From: CAIJZX01 sp043766165
GTDB lineage: Bacteria; Patescibacteriota; Patescibacteriia; SBBC01; CAIJZX01
Assembly (NCBI GenBank): GCA_043766165.1
Contig: JAYUIJ010000084.1
Span: 1-19,328, forward strand
Direction of reading: 5' to 3'
DNA: 19,328 nt
Shown one piece after another: positions 13,587 through 19,328 of this stretch (position 1 is its first letter; every line of letters begins with the position of its first letter). Below the pieces are notes generated by a model. That model did no database searches. It was not told where the DNA came from and was given only the letters and a program-made list of their open reading frames with translations. Made by a program: the position numbers and the translations under genes.

Positions 13587-14114
13587 GGCTTGTTGTTCGT
13601 CAACACGGACTGCTTTTACTTCGAGTGTCCCAAGTGCCGCAAGATTTTCCAGCGGGCGAGTCGACGTAACGTTAAAGGTTTTTTTGATGAACTCGTGTGC
13701 CGCATCGGTCAGGTTGTTGTTGGTTATTCTGACCCGTTGCTTACCCTCGCCTGTACGGTAGATGAATTCCCACGTACACGATTGAGCTGCAGGTGTTTCC
13801 AAGTGTAACTCCATCTGATCACTTACCTTAAATGATCGTCTGGCTTGCCGCTCCCAAGGGTTACACTTTCGGCGCAACAAGATAACTACAAATGCGAGGG
13901 GTAAACGGCCCGTGTTCTGTGCCTTTCTAAGCGCATTATACAGTGCCGGTAAGTCCCACTTCTTAAACACTGCAAAGTCAGTTTGTGGGATACGCCCCCA
14001 GCCATTCAGATACAGAAACAATCTGAGGGCGTTGAAATAGACCCATCGTGGGTGACGTAGTCTGCCGCGCTTCTCCGGAAAGGCTATCAGTGGTTCCCAG
14101 TTAATACTAGGCAT
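13578..14114 (-). CDS. Unknown 178-aa protein downstream of the M16 gene
   Basis: The ATG at 14114 is preceded by GGAGGTGAACA, a full-strength SD. The gene starts 24 nt after the M16 stop and ends in a terminator, so the two form an operon. The N-terminal half is rich in Arg, Trp and aromatic residues (WVYFNALRLFLYLNGWGRIP). The C-terminal half looks like an all-beta domain (MELHLETPAAQSCTWEFIYR) followed by a helix (DAAHEFIKKTFNV). There is no signal peptide and no recognised family. A function linked to the M16 protein is only suggested by position. A plus-strand frame at 13542-13808 covers the same DNA and is a shadow. Confidence 0.7.
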   Translation of the reverse strand: MPSINWEPLIAFPEKRGRLRHPRWVYFNALRLFLYLNGWGRIPQTDFAVFKKWDLPALYNALRKAQNTGRLPLAFVVILLRRKCNPWERQARRSFKVSDQMELHLETPAAQSCTWEFIYRTGEGKQRVRITNNNLTDAAHEFIKKTFNVTSTRPLENLAALGTLEVKAVRVDEQQATG

Positions 14115-14138
14115 TGTTCACCTCCGTTGTGGTGATAC

Positions 14139-15452
14139 CTAGAACTCCAGAGCCCGGACTACTTGTCGGCGATTGATGTGTTTCATAGGACCAACTAACA
14201 CTAGACTAGTCCGGTCACGTAGTAACAAACGCGCGACAGACCGAATTGCAGCTGATGTGGTTGCGATTGGCAAGCGTTCACGCAATGAGCGATGAGTAAC
14301 CACTTGTCCAGTGGTATAGAGTTGGCGCGAAAGGAAGTTAGCATACTTCAGAGAGCTCTCTGATCGATCTTCTGAATTTGCAAGCATCGACTTCGTAACC
14401 AATGCAATTTCCTTCGGATCTAACAGTGTTGTTTTCAGCCGATGGTACTCTTGAGTAATCGCCTGTAACACACGAGGTACATTCTCTGGATCACAAGATG
14501 TGGTCGTGGTTAAAATGCTTGCCTCACGGTACGAATAGATACTACTCCCCACCGTGTAGACGAGCCGATTATCGCCACGCAGCGATAGTACCAGACGGTT
14601 ACTCCATCGACTCTCGTCACCCAAATGGTTATTGAGCGCCGATAATGCTAGACGCCTCGGGTCACGTAGACCGAAAGGAAAGACCGTGGTCAAACCAATG
14701 TAGACCAATCCTGATGGCCAAGGAACAAACGTGGTGCGTAACTGATGCTGTGTTAAATGAAAACGTGGACTACGTACTTTCCCGGCACTAGCAATTCGTC
14801 CGTAATAACGTCGAAGGTGTTGTCGCACGTATTTCACATCGAGCGAACCAACGACAGTGATCGAGAGCGGACTCTTGATCATTTGCTGATGCCAGGCTCG
14901 AATTTCTTCAGCCGGAATTGAAGCTAGCGCCTCTCGACTTCCGTGTACACGCGCGCCGAGTGGATGACCTCTAAACACCGAGCTATCTAAGGCTTCGTCG
15001 AGAACTTCTTCAGCGTTGTCGTCGCTTTCTTGACGCTCAACACCGAGCACTGTCCGCTCCTTCGACAAAAACTTTTTTGGAAACCGGGGATGAAGAATAA
15101 CGGCTCGCAAGAATTCTTCACCGGACAAGAAGCTGTCCATGGTGTTCGACATGACCGCCGTAAAGGTGGTTGTCTCTTGACGCACCTCAGCTTCAAAACC
15201 GCGTGTCTGAGAATCAATGGCTCGCAGAAACTGCTGCGGACTAGGGTGGCGTCGGCTGACGTCGGCCATGCCATGTTCGGTGTAGTGGGGAATTAATGGG
15301 TTCGTGTGAAACCGTGAGCCGGGAAGCGAGATACTTAGGGCGGCCGAGGCGCGTTGCTGGTCATTAACGATCAACAACTTTGTCCCATTTGGAAAAATCT
15401 CTAGAAACTCAGATTCACCAGGTGCCACCAAGCCATGTGTTGGCGTTGCCAA
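14139..15452 (-). CDS. M16 (insulinase/MPP-like) metallopeptidase-like protein
   Basis: This 437-aa protein has the inverted zinc motif HxxEH as HYTEH (residues 56-60), with candidate third ligand Glu132 or Glu139 in KERTVLGVERQESDD. This is about the spacing expected for M16 peptidases. The N-terminal FPNGTKLLIVNDQQRASAAL and the later HPLGARVHGSREALASIPAE and WHQQMIKSPLSITVVGSLDV are also typical of the N-lobe. The C-terminal lobe is present, so length is normal for a two-domain M16B subunit. No signal peptide is seen. The start is TTG at 15452, chosen because GGAGGTGAT lies just upstream. The protein is probably soluble and may form homodimers, as no second M16 gene is nearby. Confidence 0.85.
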   Translation of the reverse strand: MATPTHGLVAPGESEFLEIFPNGTKLLIVNDQQRASAALSISLPGSRFHTNPLIPHYTEHGMADVSRRHPSPQQFLRAIDSQTRGFEAEVRQETTTFTAVMSNTMDSFLSGEEFLRAVILHPRFPKKFLSKERTVLGVERQESDDNAEEVLDEALDSSVFRGHPLGARVHGSREALASIPAEEIRAWHQQMIKSPLSITVVGSLDVKYVRQHLRRYYGRIASAGKVRSPRFHLTQHQLRTTFVPWPSGLVYIGLTTVFPFGLRDPRRLALSALNNHLGDESRWSNRLVLSLRGDNRLVYTVGSSIYSYREASILTTTTSCDPENVPRVLQAITQEYHRLKTTLLDPKEIALVTKSMLANSEDRSESSLKYANFLSRQLYTTGQVVTHRSLRERLPIATTSAAIRSVARLLLRDRTSLVLVGPMKHINRRQVVRALEF

Positions 15453-15537
15453 ATATCACCTCCGGTGTGAGATATATTCAGTTATTAAGGGGCTAAAGTT
15501 AGGCCGCCATCTTACACCCTGGCCAGAAAAAATCAAG

Positions 15538-15566
15538 AAAAAGCCGCGCGATGTGTCATCGGCGGC
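15538..15566 (-). terminator. Terminator between the two minus-strand operons
   Basis: On the minus strand GCCGCCGATG pairs with CATCGCGCGGC, with small internal mismatches, followed by TTTTTC. It overlaps the stop of the gene ending at 15556 and separates it from the M16 gene. Confidence 0.75.
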
Positions 15567-15963
15567 GAAGGTGCTGATTGATGTCAAGCGTGCTTGCTAG
15601 ACCACTGAGCAACGTGGCAATTTCTGCACTGTAGTCGTGCAACTCTTGTTCAGGATCGAAAAACAGCTCTATATCTGACTGTTCGGCCAGTCGTTCGCGG
15701 TGTTTCTTTTCCCACTGAACCCATATCTTCAGCGCCTCAGTCGCGGCCTGACCCAGAAAACGAGTGGCTGGCCGAACGCCTAGCTGAAAGAGCCTGTTGT
15801 GTGAGCCATATAACATCTCTTGGGCCTGATGGAACACGAGAGCTCGTTGTTGATCATGAGTCGAGTAGGCCAAGAGAAAATAGAAGGTAAACAGATCAAT
15901 CGTAACGGCCAGTCGAGGGCGTTGCCATACTACTCTACACAGCCCAACTGATGATGCACACAC
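15556..15963 (-). CDS. Unknown 135-aa mostly helical protein
   Basis: The GTG at 15963 has GGGAGG 4 nt upstream. The product (MCASSVGLCRVVWQRPRLAV, then IDLFTFYFLLAYSTHDQQRA) is mostly helical, with an amphipathic middle (ATEALKIWVQWEKKHRERLA) and an acidic stretch (DIELFFDPEQELHD). The hydrophobic FTFYFLLAY is too short to be sure of a membrane helix. I recognise no family. It is the second gene of an operon starting at 16384, 28 nt behind its neighbour, and ends in a terminator. Confidence 0.6.
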   Translation of the reverse strand: MCASSVGLCRVVWQRPRLAVTIDLFTFYFLLAYSTHDQQRALVFHQAQEMLYGSHNRLFQLGVRPATRFLGQAATEALKIWVQWEKKHRERLAEQSDIELFFDPEQELHDYSAEIATLLSGLASTLDINQHLRRR

Positions 15964-15991
15964 GGTGCCTCCCGGTTGTTACTCTGTAGGA

Positions 15992-16384
15992 TCAGCGCAG
16001 TATTCGACGCTTTGGTGGCGCCTCTTTGAGAATCCGTGGCTGCATCCCCTCCAGGGTGGCCATGATCGGCGACGAGGCAGACTGATGGTCAAAAACTATT
16101 GTGACGCCAACGTCGTAACGCATCTGAGAAGCGCCGTCTGGGTATACGTGTCGGGTGCGCAGCTTGATAGTTGGTATGCGCGTCCCGTACAGTCGGGCGG
16201 TCTTCAGCCAACTTTTGTAATAACAAGCCACATCCGTGTGTGCGAACGTGATCGATGACTGCAGTGGCGTTTTCCAGATGACACTGACAACGGGCGTGCG
16301 CTCAATGGCCACTCGAATCTCATGTAGTTGCGCTAAGGTTGGGCGCAGCGGATTGCCTGTAAGGTGCAGCTCGGTCATTTCCAT
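15992..16384 (-). CDS. Unknown 130-aa protein, first gene of the operon
   Basis: The ATG at 16384 is preceded by GGAGGGACCC (SD). The 130-aa product has an alternating beta-type pattern (VVSVIWKTPLQSSITFAHTD, YDVGVTIVFDH) and a basic C-terminus (RILKEAPPKRRILR). No motif is recognised. A TTGACA-16-TAGTAT promoter lies about 45 bp upstream. A plus-strand frame over the same bases is a shadow. Confidence 0.6.
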   Translation of the reverse strand: MEMTELHLTGNPLRPTLAQLHEIRVAIERTPVVSVIWKTPLQSSITFAHTDVACYYKSWLKTARLYGTRIPTIKLRTRHVYPDGASQMRYDVGVTIVFDHQSASSPIMATLEGMQPRILKEAPPKRRILR

Positions 16385-16427
16385 GGGTCCCTCCGTGGAT
16401 AAAAAGAACTGACCTAAGGATGGATAG

Positions 16428-16455
16428 ATACTAGCGCAGTAGAAAATGTTGTCAA
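16428..16455 (-). promoter_or_regulatory. Promoter of the two-gene operon at 16384
   Basis: On the minus strand TTGACA (16450-16455), 16-bp spacer, TAGTAT (16428-16433). It sits upstream of an SD-bearing gene, so an ordinary leadered mRNA is expected. Confidence 0.65.
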
Positions 16456-16519
16456 TAGTTAGGAAAAGTACATACGAAATTTTTTTGCTCGTAACGTTTT
16501 AGTTTGTATAAAAAATAAT

Positions 16520-16548
16520 TTGACAAAAGTTTTTTTTCGCGTTAGTGT
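16520..16548 (+). promoter_or_regulatory. Promoter of valS
   Basis: TTGACA (16520-16525), 17-bp spacer, TAGTGT (16543-16548). A start near 16555 gives a leader of about 170 nt before valS, enough for a T-box. The two promoters at 16428 and 16520 are divergent. Confidence 0.65.
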
Positions 16549-16554
16549 GAAGTC

Positions 16555-16709
16555 ACATCGCGATGAAACCGGAATCATGTCGCCGGCGGAGTGGTGAAAA
16601 AATGTAAGTGGTCGCCATAGTCCTGAGCTTGTCGAAGGACGAGGGTGACAAGTCAGGTGGTACCGCCCTACGCATCCGGAAGCACGGGGTCCTGAATCTC
16701 TCAGCGACC
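16555..16709 (+). promoter_or_regulatory. T-box riboswitch leader of valS
   Basis: The T-box stretch TCAGGTGGTACCGCCC is at 16653-16668. Helix A1 pairs TCAGG (16653-16657) with CCTGA (16691-16695). A 7-nt bulge TGGTACC (16658-16664) follows, then helix A2 pairs GCCC (16665-16668) with GGGT (16687-16690). This is the canonical antiterminator fold, and UGGU in the bulge is complementary to an ACCA tRNA end, as expected for uncharged tRNA-Val. The same CCTGA can instead pair with TCAG at 16701-16704 inside a hairpin GGTCCTGA / TCAGcGACC (16688-16709), so the two folds exclude each other. No U run follows that hairpin, so control may be translational. Stem I should lie in 16555-16610; GTA at 16604-16606 is a candidate Val specifier, unproven. 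Confidence 0.8.
16611..16650. repeat. Dispersed palindromic repeat inside the valS leader
   Basis: GTCGCC (16611-16616) pairs with GGTGAC (16644-16649), and CCTGAGCTTGTCGAAGG (16622-16638) forms the inner core of the repeat. This core is a type I know as dispersed in many uncultivated bacterial genomes; a related core is at 3634. It takes the place where stem III usually lies in T-box leaders. Confidence 0.6.
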
Positions 16710-16727
16710 TTAGTTATCATCGACTTC

Positions 16728-19256
16728 ATGCCCGAGCTACCAAAAACCTACAACCCAAAAGAATTCGAACAGGAGATCTACCGACGGTGGGAAGCTTCTG
16801 GTTATTTTAATCCCGATAAACTTCCGTTCAGCAAACGACGCAAGCCGTTTGTTATTTCCATGCCGCCACCAAACATTACTGGCGAACTTCATACCGGCCA
16901 CGCTTTAGGTTTTACTATTCAAGATGCGTTTGTTCGCTACCATCGAATGCGCGGCCATGCTGCACTCTGGATTCCCGGAACTGATCATGCCGCCATCGCC
17001 ACGCAAGTGGTGGTTGAACGGGAGTTAAAAAAAGAAGGCATTGATCGGCAAAAACTTGGCCGAGAAAAGTTTTTAGAACGTGTCTGGAATTGGAAAGAAC
17101 AATACGGTGGACGAATCGTTGAACAAACGAAACGTTTAGGCGCTTCGGCCGATTGGTCGCGCGAACATTTCACCATGGACAAGGATTTAACCTTAGCGGT
17201 TCAGACAGCATTCAAGCGTTTATACGATGATGGGCTGATTTACCGCGGGGAACGCATTATTAATTGGTGTCCTGATTGCCAAACAGGTGTGTCTGACCTG
17301 GAGGTTGACCACGAAGACACGCCAGGGAAGCTGTGGCACATTCGTTACACATTATCTGACAGTTCAACATCATTGGTGGTCGCAACGACGCGCCCAGAAA
17401 CGCTGTTAGGGGACACGGCGGTCGCGGTTCACCCGAGCGATGAACGTTTTTCGCACTTGGTTGGTAAAACGGTCAAGCTGCCATTAACCGATCGTGAAAT
17501 TCCGATCGTGGCTGATGACCGGATTGACCGGGCGTTTGGTACCGGCGCGGTAAAAGTCACGCCGGCGCACGATGCGCTTGATTTTGATATTGGAAAAACC
17601 CATAACCTGCCGTCGATGCAGGTGATTGGACTTGATGGGAAGATGACTGCCGCCGCCGGAACACGATTTGCCGGATTGAGCACCACTGAAGCGCGCAAAC
17701 AGGTGGTTGAAGCTTTACGCAACGACGGAGACTTAGTCAAAGAAGAAGACTATATTCACGCCGTGGCGCTCTGTTCACGTTCACGAACACCAATTGAGCC
17801 GCTCGTCTCGTTACAGTGGTTCGTAAAGATGAAACCGCTAGCAGAAAAAGCTATTAAGGCTGTCCGAAAAGGAAAAATTTCGATACTGCCGGAGCGGTTT
17901 AAAAAAACGTACTTCCAATGGCTAGAAAATATCCGCGACTGGAATATTTCGCGACAAATTTGGTGGGGACATCGCTTGCCGGTATGGTATCGAACGGTTG
18001 ACGGTAAACAAGAAGTAAAAGTGTCGACCACGAAACCTGGTCCGACCTGGACACAAGACGAAGATACGCTAGATACGTGGTTCTCGTCGGGGCTTTGGAC
18101 GTTTTCCACGCTTGGCTGGCCAAAACGAACCGGTGATTTAAAACGTTTTCATCCAACATCATTAATGGTCACCGGCTGGGACATTCTTTTTTTCTGGGTG
18201 ACGCGCATGGTGATGTTCTCCGAATATTTATTAAAAGAAGTGCCGTTCACGAATGTCTATTTGCACGGGCTTGTCCTCGATAAAGACGGCAAGAAGATGT
18301 CTAAGTCAAAAGGAACGGGAATTGATCCGCTACTGATCGCTGATCAGTATGGTATGGATGCGGTGCGGTTAAGTTTAGTACTCGGCAACGCGCCTGGACA
18401 AGATTTCCGTTTGTATGAAAAGAAAATTGAAGGCTATCGCAACTTTGCTAATAAACTTTGGAATATTGCGCGATACATTTTAGCTCACCAGCGTCCGAAA
18501 GGAAAAGCTGTAGCCACGACCGTAGCTGATCGCTGGATATTGTCGCGATTGAACGATGTAGTGATCGACGTGACCAAACATTTTGAAAACTTTGATCTAT
18601 CCACCAGTGGACAATTACTCTACGACTTTGTCTGGCATGATTTTGCCGATTGGTATCTTGAAGCTGCAAAAGTCCATCCAAATTCTGGTGTCTTGTATGA
18701 TGTGCTAGATACTATTGTCCGATTGCTCCATCCATTTATGCCGTTCGTCACGGAAGCATTGTGGGACGCTCTTCGTCCAGGCGAGATGGTGATGATTGCG
18801 GCCTGGCCAAAGCCATCACGGAGCTGGGCAGGTTTACAAAAATCAGGTGCCGCCTTTACAACCATTCAAGAAACCGTTACCGCGCTCCGTAATTTCCGGA
18901 CGCACAGTGGCATGTTAGCGACGACGCCGTGTCACTACGTACCTGTTGCTCCATACGACGATGACGCATTGCTACGGACACTCAGCGGTGTGGCTGTTAC
19001 ACCGACGACCCGTTTAACAGTTGATAGTCGCTACGCCGAAATCCGCCTCGGCCATGTCCGATTCCAAATTGAACGGACGTATGCGGATCGTTTTGATGCG
19101 TGGCGACTAAAAGAACGGGCGGCGTTGGAAGGCTACATCATGGCCCTGAAACGGAAACTCAGCGATGAGTCATTTGTCGCTCACGCGCCCTCGTCTGTGG
19201 TTAACGAAGAGCGGGAGAAATTGGTTGACACGGAGAAACGGTTATTAGAGATATAG
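16728..19256 (+). CDS. valS: Valine--tRNA ligase ValRS
   Basis: This 842-aa class I synthetase charges tRNA-Val in the cytoplasm. I start at ATG 16728 (MPELPKTYNPKEFEQEIYRR); the longer frame from 16608 runs through the T-box leader and is rejected. Seen: PPPNITGELHTGH with HxGH at 55-58, IPGTDHAAIATQ, a WCPDC Zn-knuckle half (residues 180-184), the editing domain signature TTRPETLLGDTAV, and KMSKS at 523-527. The anticodon-binding domain ends with a C-terminal coiled part (LKRKLSDESFVAHAPSSVVN), as in other ValRS. Length is a little shorter than in E. coli. No SD is visible before the ATG. The T-box leader suggests induction by uncharged tRNA-Val. A strong hairpin follows the stop. Confidence 0.97.
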   Translation: MPELPKTYNPKEFEQEIYRRWEASGYFNPDKLPFSKRRKPFVISMPPPNITGELHTGHALGFTIQDAFVRYHRMRGHAALWIPGTDHAAIATQVVVERELKKEGIDRQKLGREKFLERVWNWKEQYGGRIVEQTKRLGASADWSREHFTMDKDLTLAVQTAFKRLYDDGLIYRGERIINWCPDCQTGVSDLEVDHEDTPGKLWHIRYTLSDSSTSLVVATTRPETLLGDTAVAVHPSDERFSHLVGKTVKLPLTDREIPIVADDRIDRAFGTGAVKVTPAHDALDFDIGKTHNLPSMQVIGLDGKMTAAAGTRFAGLSTTEARKQVVEALRNDGDLVKEEDYIHAVALCSRSRTPIEPLVSLQWFVKMKPLAEKAIKAVRKGKISILPERFKKTYFQWLENIRDWNISRQIWWGHRLPVWYRTVDGKQEVKVSTTKPGPTWTQDEDTLDTWFSSGLWTFSTLGWPKRTGDLKRFHPTSLMVTGWDILFFWVTRMVMFSEYLLKEVPFTNVYLHGLVLDKDGKKMSKSKGTGIDPLLIADQYGMDAVRLSLVLGNAPGQDFRLYEKKIEGYRNFANKLWNIARYILAHQRPKGKAVATTVADRWILSRLNDVVIDVTKHFENFDLSTSGQLLYDFVWHDFADWYLEAAKVHPNSGVLYDVLDTIVRLLHPFMPFVTEALWDALRPGEMVMIAAWPKPSRSWAGLQKSGAAFTTIQETVTALRNFRTHSGMLATTPCHYVPVAPYDDDALLRTLSGVAVTPTTRLTVDSRYAEIRLGHVRFQIERTYADRFDAWRLKERAALEGYIMALKRKLSDESFVAHAPSSVVNEEREKLVDTEKRLLEI

Positions 19257-19276
19257 GCTTTTACCTTTCATCATGC

Positions 19277-19306
19277 ACACAGCGCGCCCTGAAGGGCGCG
19301 CTGTGT
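19277..19306 (+). terminator. Terminator of valS
   Basis: A perfect 14-bp stem, ACACAGCGCGCCCT (19277-19290) with AGGGCGCGCTGTGT (19293-19306), ends in TTGTTG about 20 bp after the valS stop. The CAGCGCG / CGCGCTG-TTTGTT part is shared with the outer arms of the nested palindrome at 808-862. Confidence 0.75.
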
Positions 19307-19328
19307 TTGTTGCATTCGTATGACCCTT

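Noticed and set aside
13542..13808. Plus-strand frame of 88 aa with a CPKC motif
   Set aside because: It lies opposite the SD-bearing minus-strand gene 13578-14114 and starts in the terminator region; the CxxC is a chance reading.
15965..16258. Plus-strand frame of 97 aa
   Set aside because: It is antisense to the SD-bearing gene at 15992-16384 and lacks its own start signals.
16608..16727. N-terminal extension of ValRS
   Set aside because: These codons translate the T-box and repeat; homology to ValRS begins at MPELPKTYNP.

Overview
This window reads like a chromosomal segment of an uncultivated bacterium with a compact genome. A Patescibacteria/CPR-type lineage is my best guess. The reasons are the many small unrecognised proteins, tsaD behind a TrmB-type regulator, leaderless-looking promoters, and many short GC-rich palindromes between and inside genes. 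No marker here fixes the phylum, so the placement is inference.

Layout, left to right. Positions 1-3269 are all on the minus strand: the N-terminal part of an FAD/NAD(P)H oxidoreductase that runs off the window, a cupin and a GNAT acetyltransferase in one operon, a small four-helix membrane protein, and a membrane-anchored protein broken by one in-frame TAA. At 3323-3605 there is an intact tRNA-Glu(UUC) nested inside a second, broken tRNA-Glu copy that also carries palindromic inserts. From 3720 to 7569 (minus) lie a terminator, a secreted NHL-type beta-propeller protein, a one-piece HTH + GHKL ATPase + STAS-like protein behind three TTTACA boxes with a 22-bp period, and a two-helix sensor-like membrane protein.

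From 7766 to 10012 (plus) a tight three-gene operon encodes an SPFH/band-7 membrane protein, a ribbon-helix-helix (Arc-like) protein and a membrane-anchored protein with a possible lysozyme-like C-terminus. On the minus strand at 10064-10943 are two small related proteins with a MerR-like segment. Back-to-back near-consensus sigma-70 promoters with related palindromes separate them from the plus-strand trmB-like gene, which overlaps tsaD (t6A tRNA modification) by ATGA. After a block of nested palindromes come, on the minus strand, a DUF559 nuclease-like gene, an operon of an M16 metallopeptidase-like protein plus an unknown protein, and an operon of two unknown small proteins.

The window ends with valS (plus), preceded by a 170-nt leader with a textbook T-box antiterminator (UGGU bulge matching the ACCA end of tRNA-Val) and a competing hairpin. 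A dispersed palindromic repeat sits inside that leader.

Two initiation styles coexist. One set of genes has an extended -10 (TGnTAyACT), or an ordinary -35/-10 pair, only 6-10 nt before ATG and no Shine-Dalgarno sequence. The other set (the MerR-like pair and the M16/unknown operons) has strong GGAGG sites. The most interesting points are the nested tRNA, the T-box, the triple operator before the ATPase-STAS gene, and the habit of palindromes sitting in loops of other structured elements.
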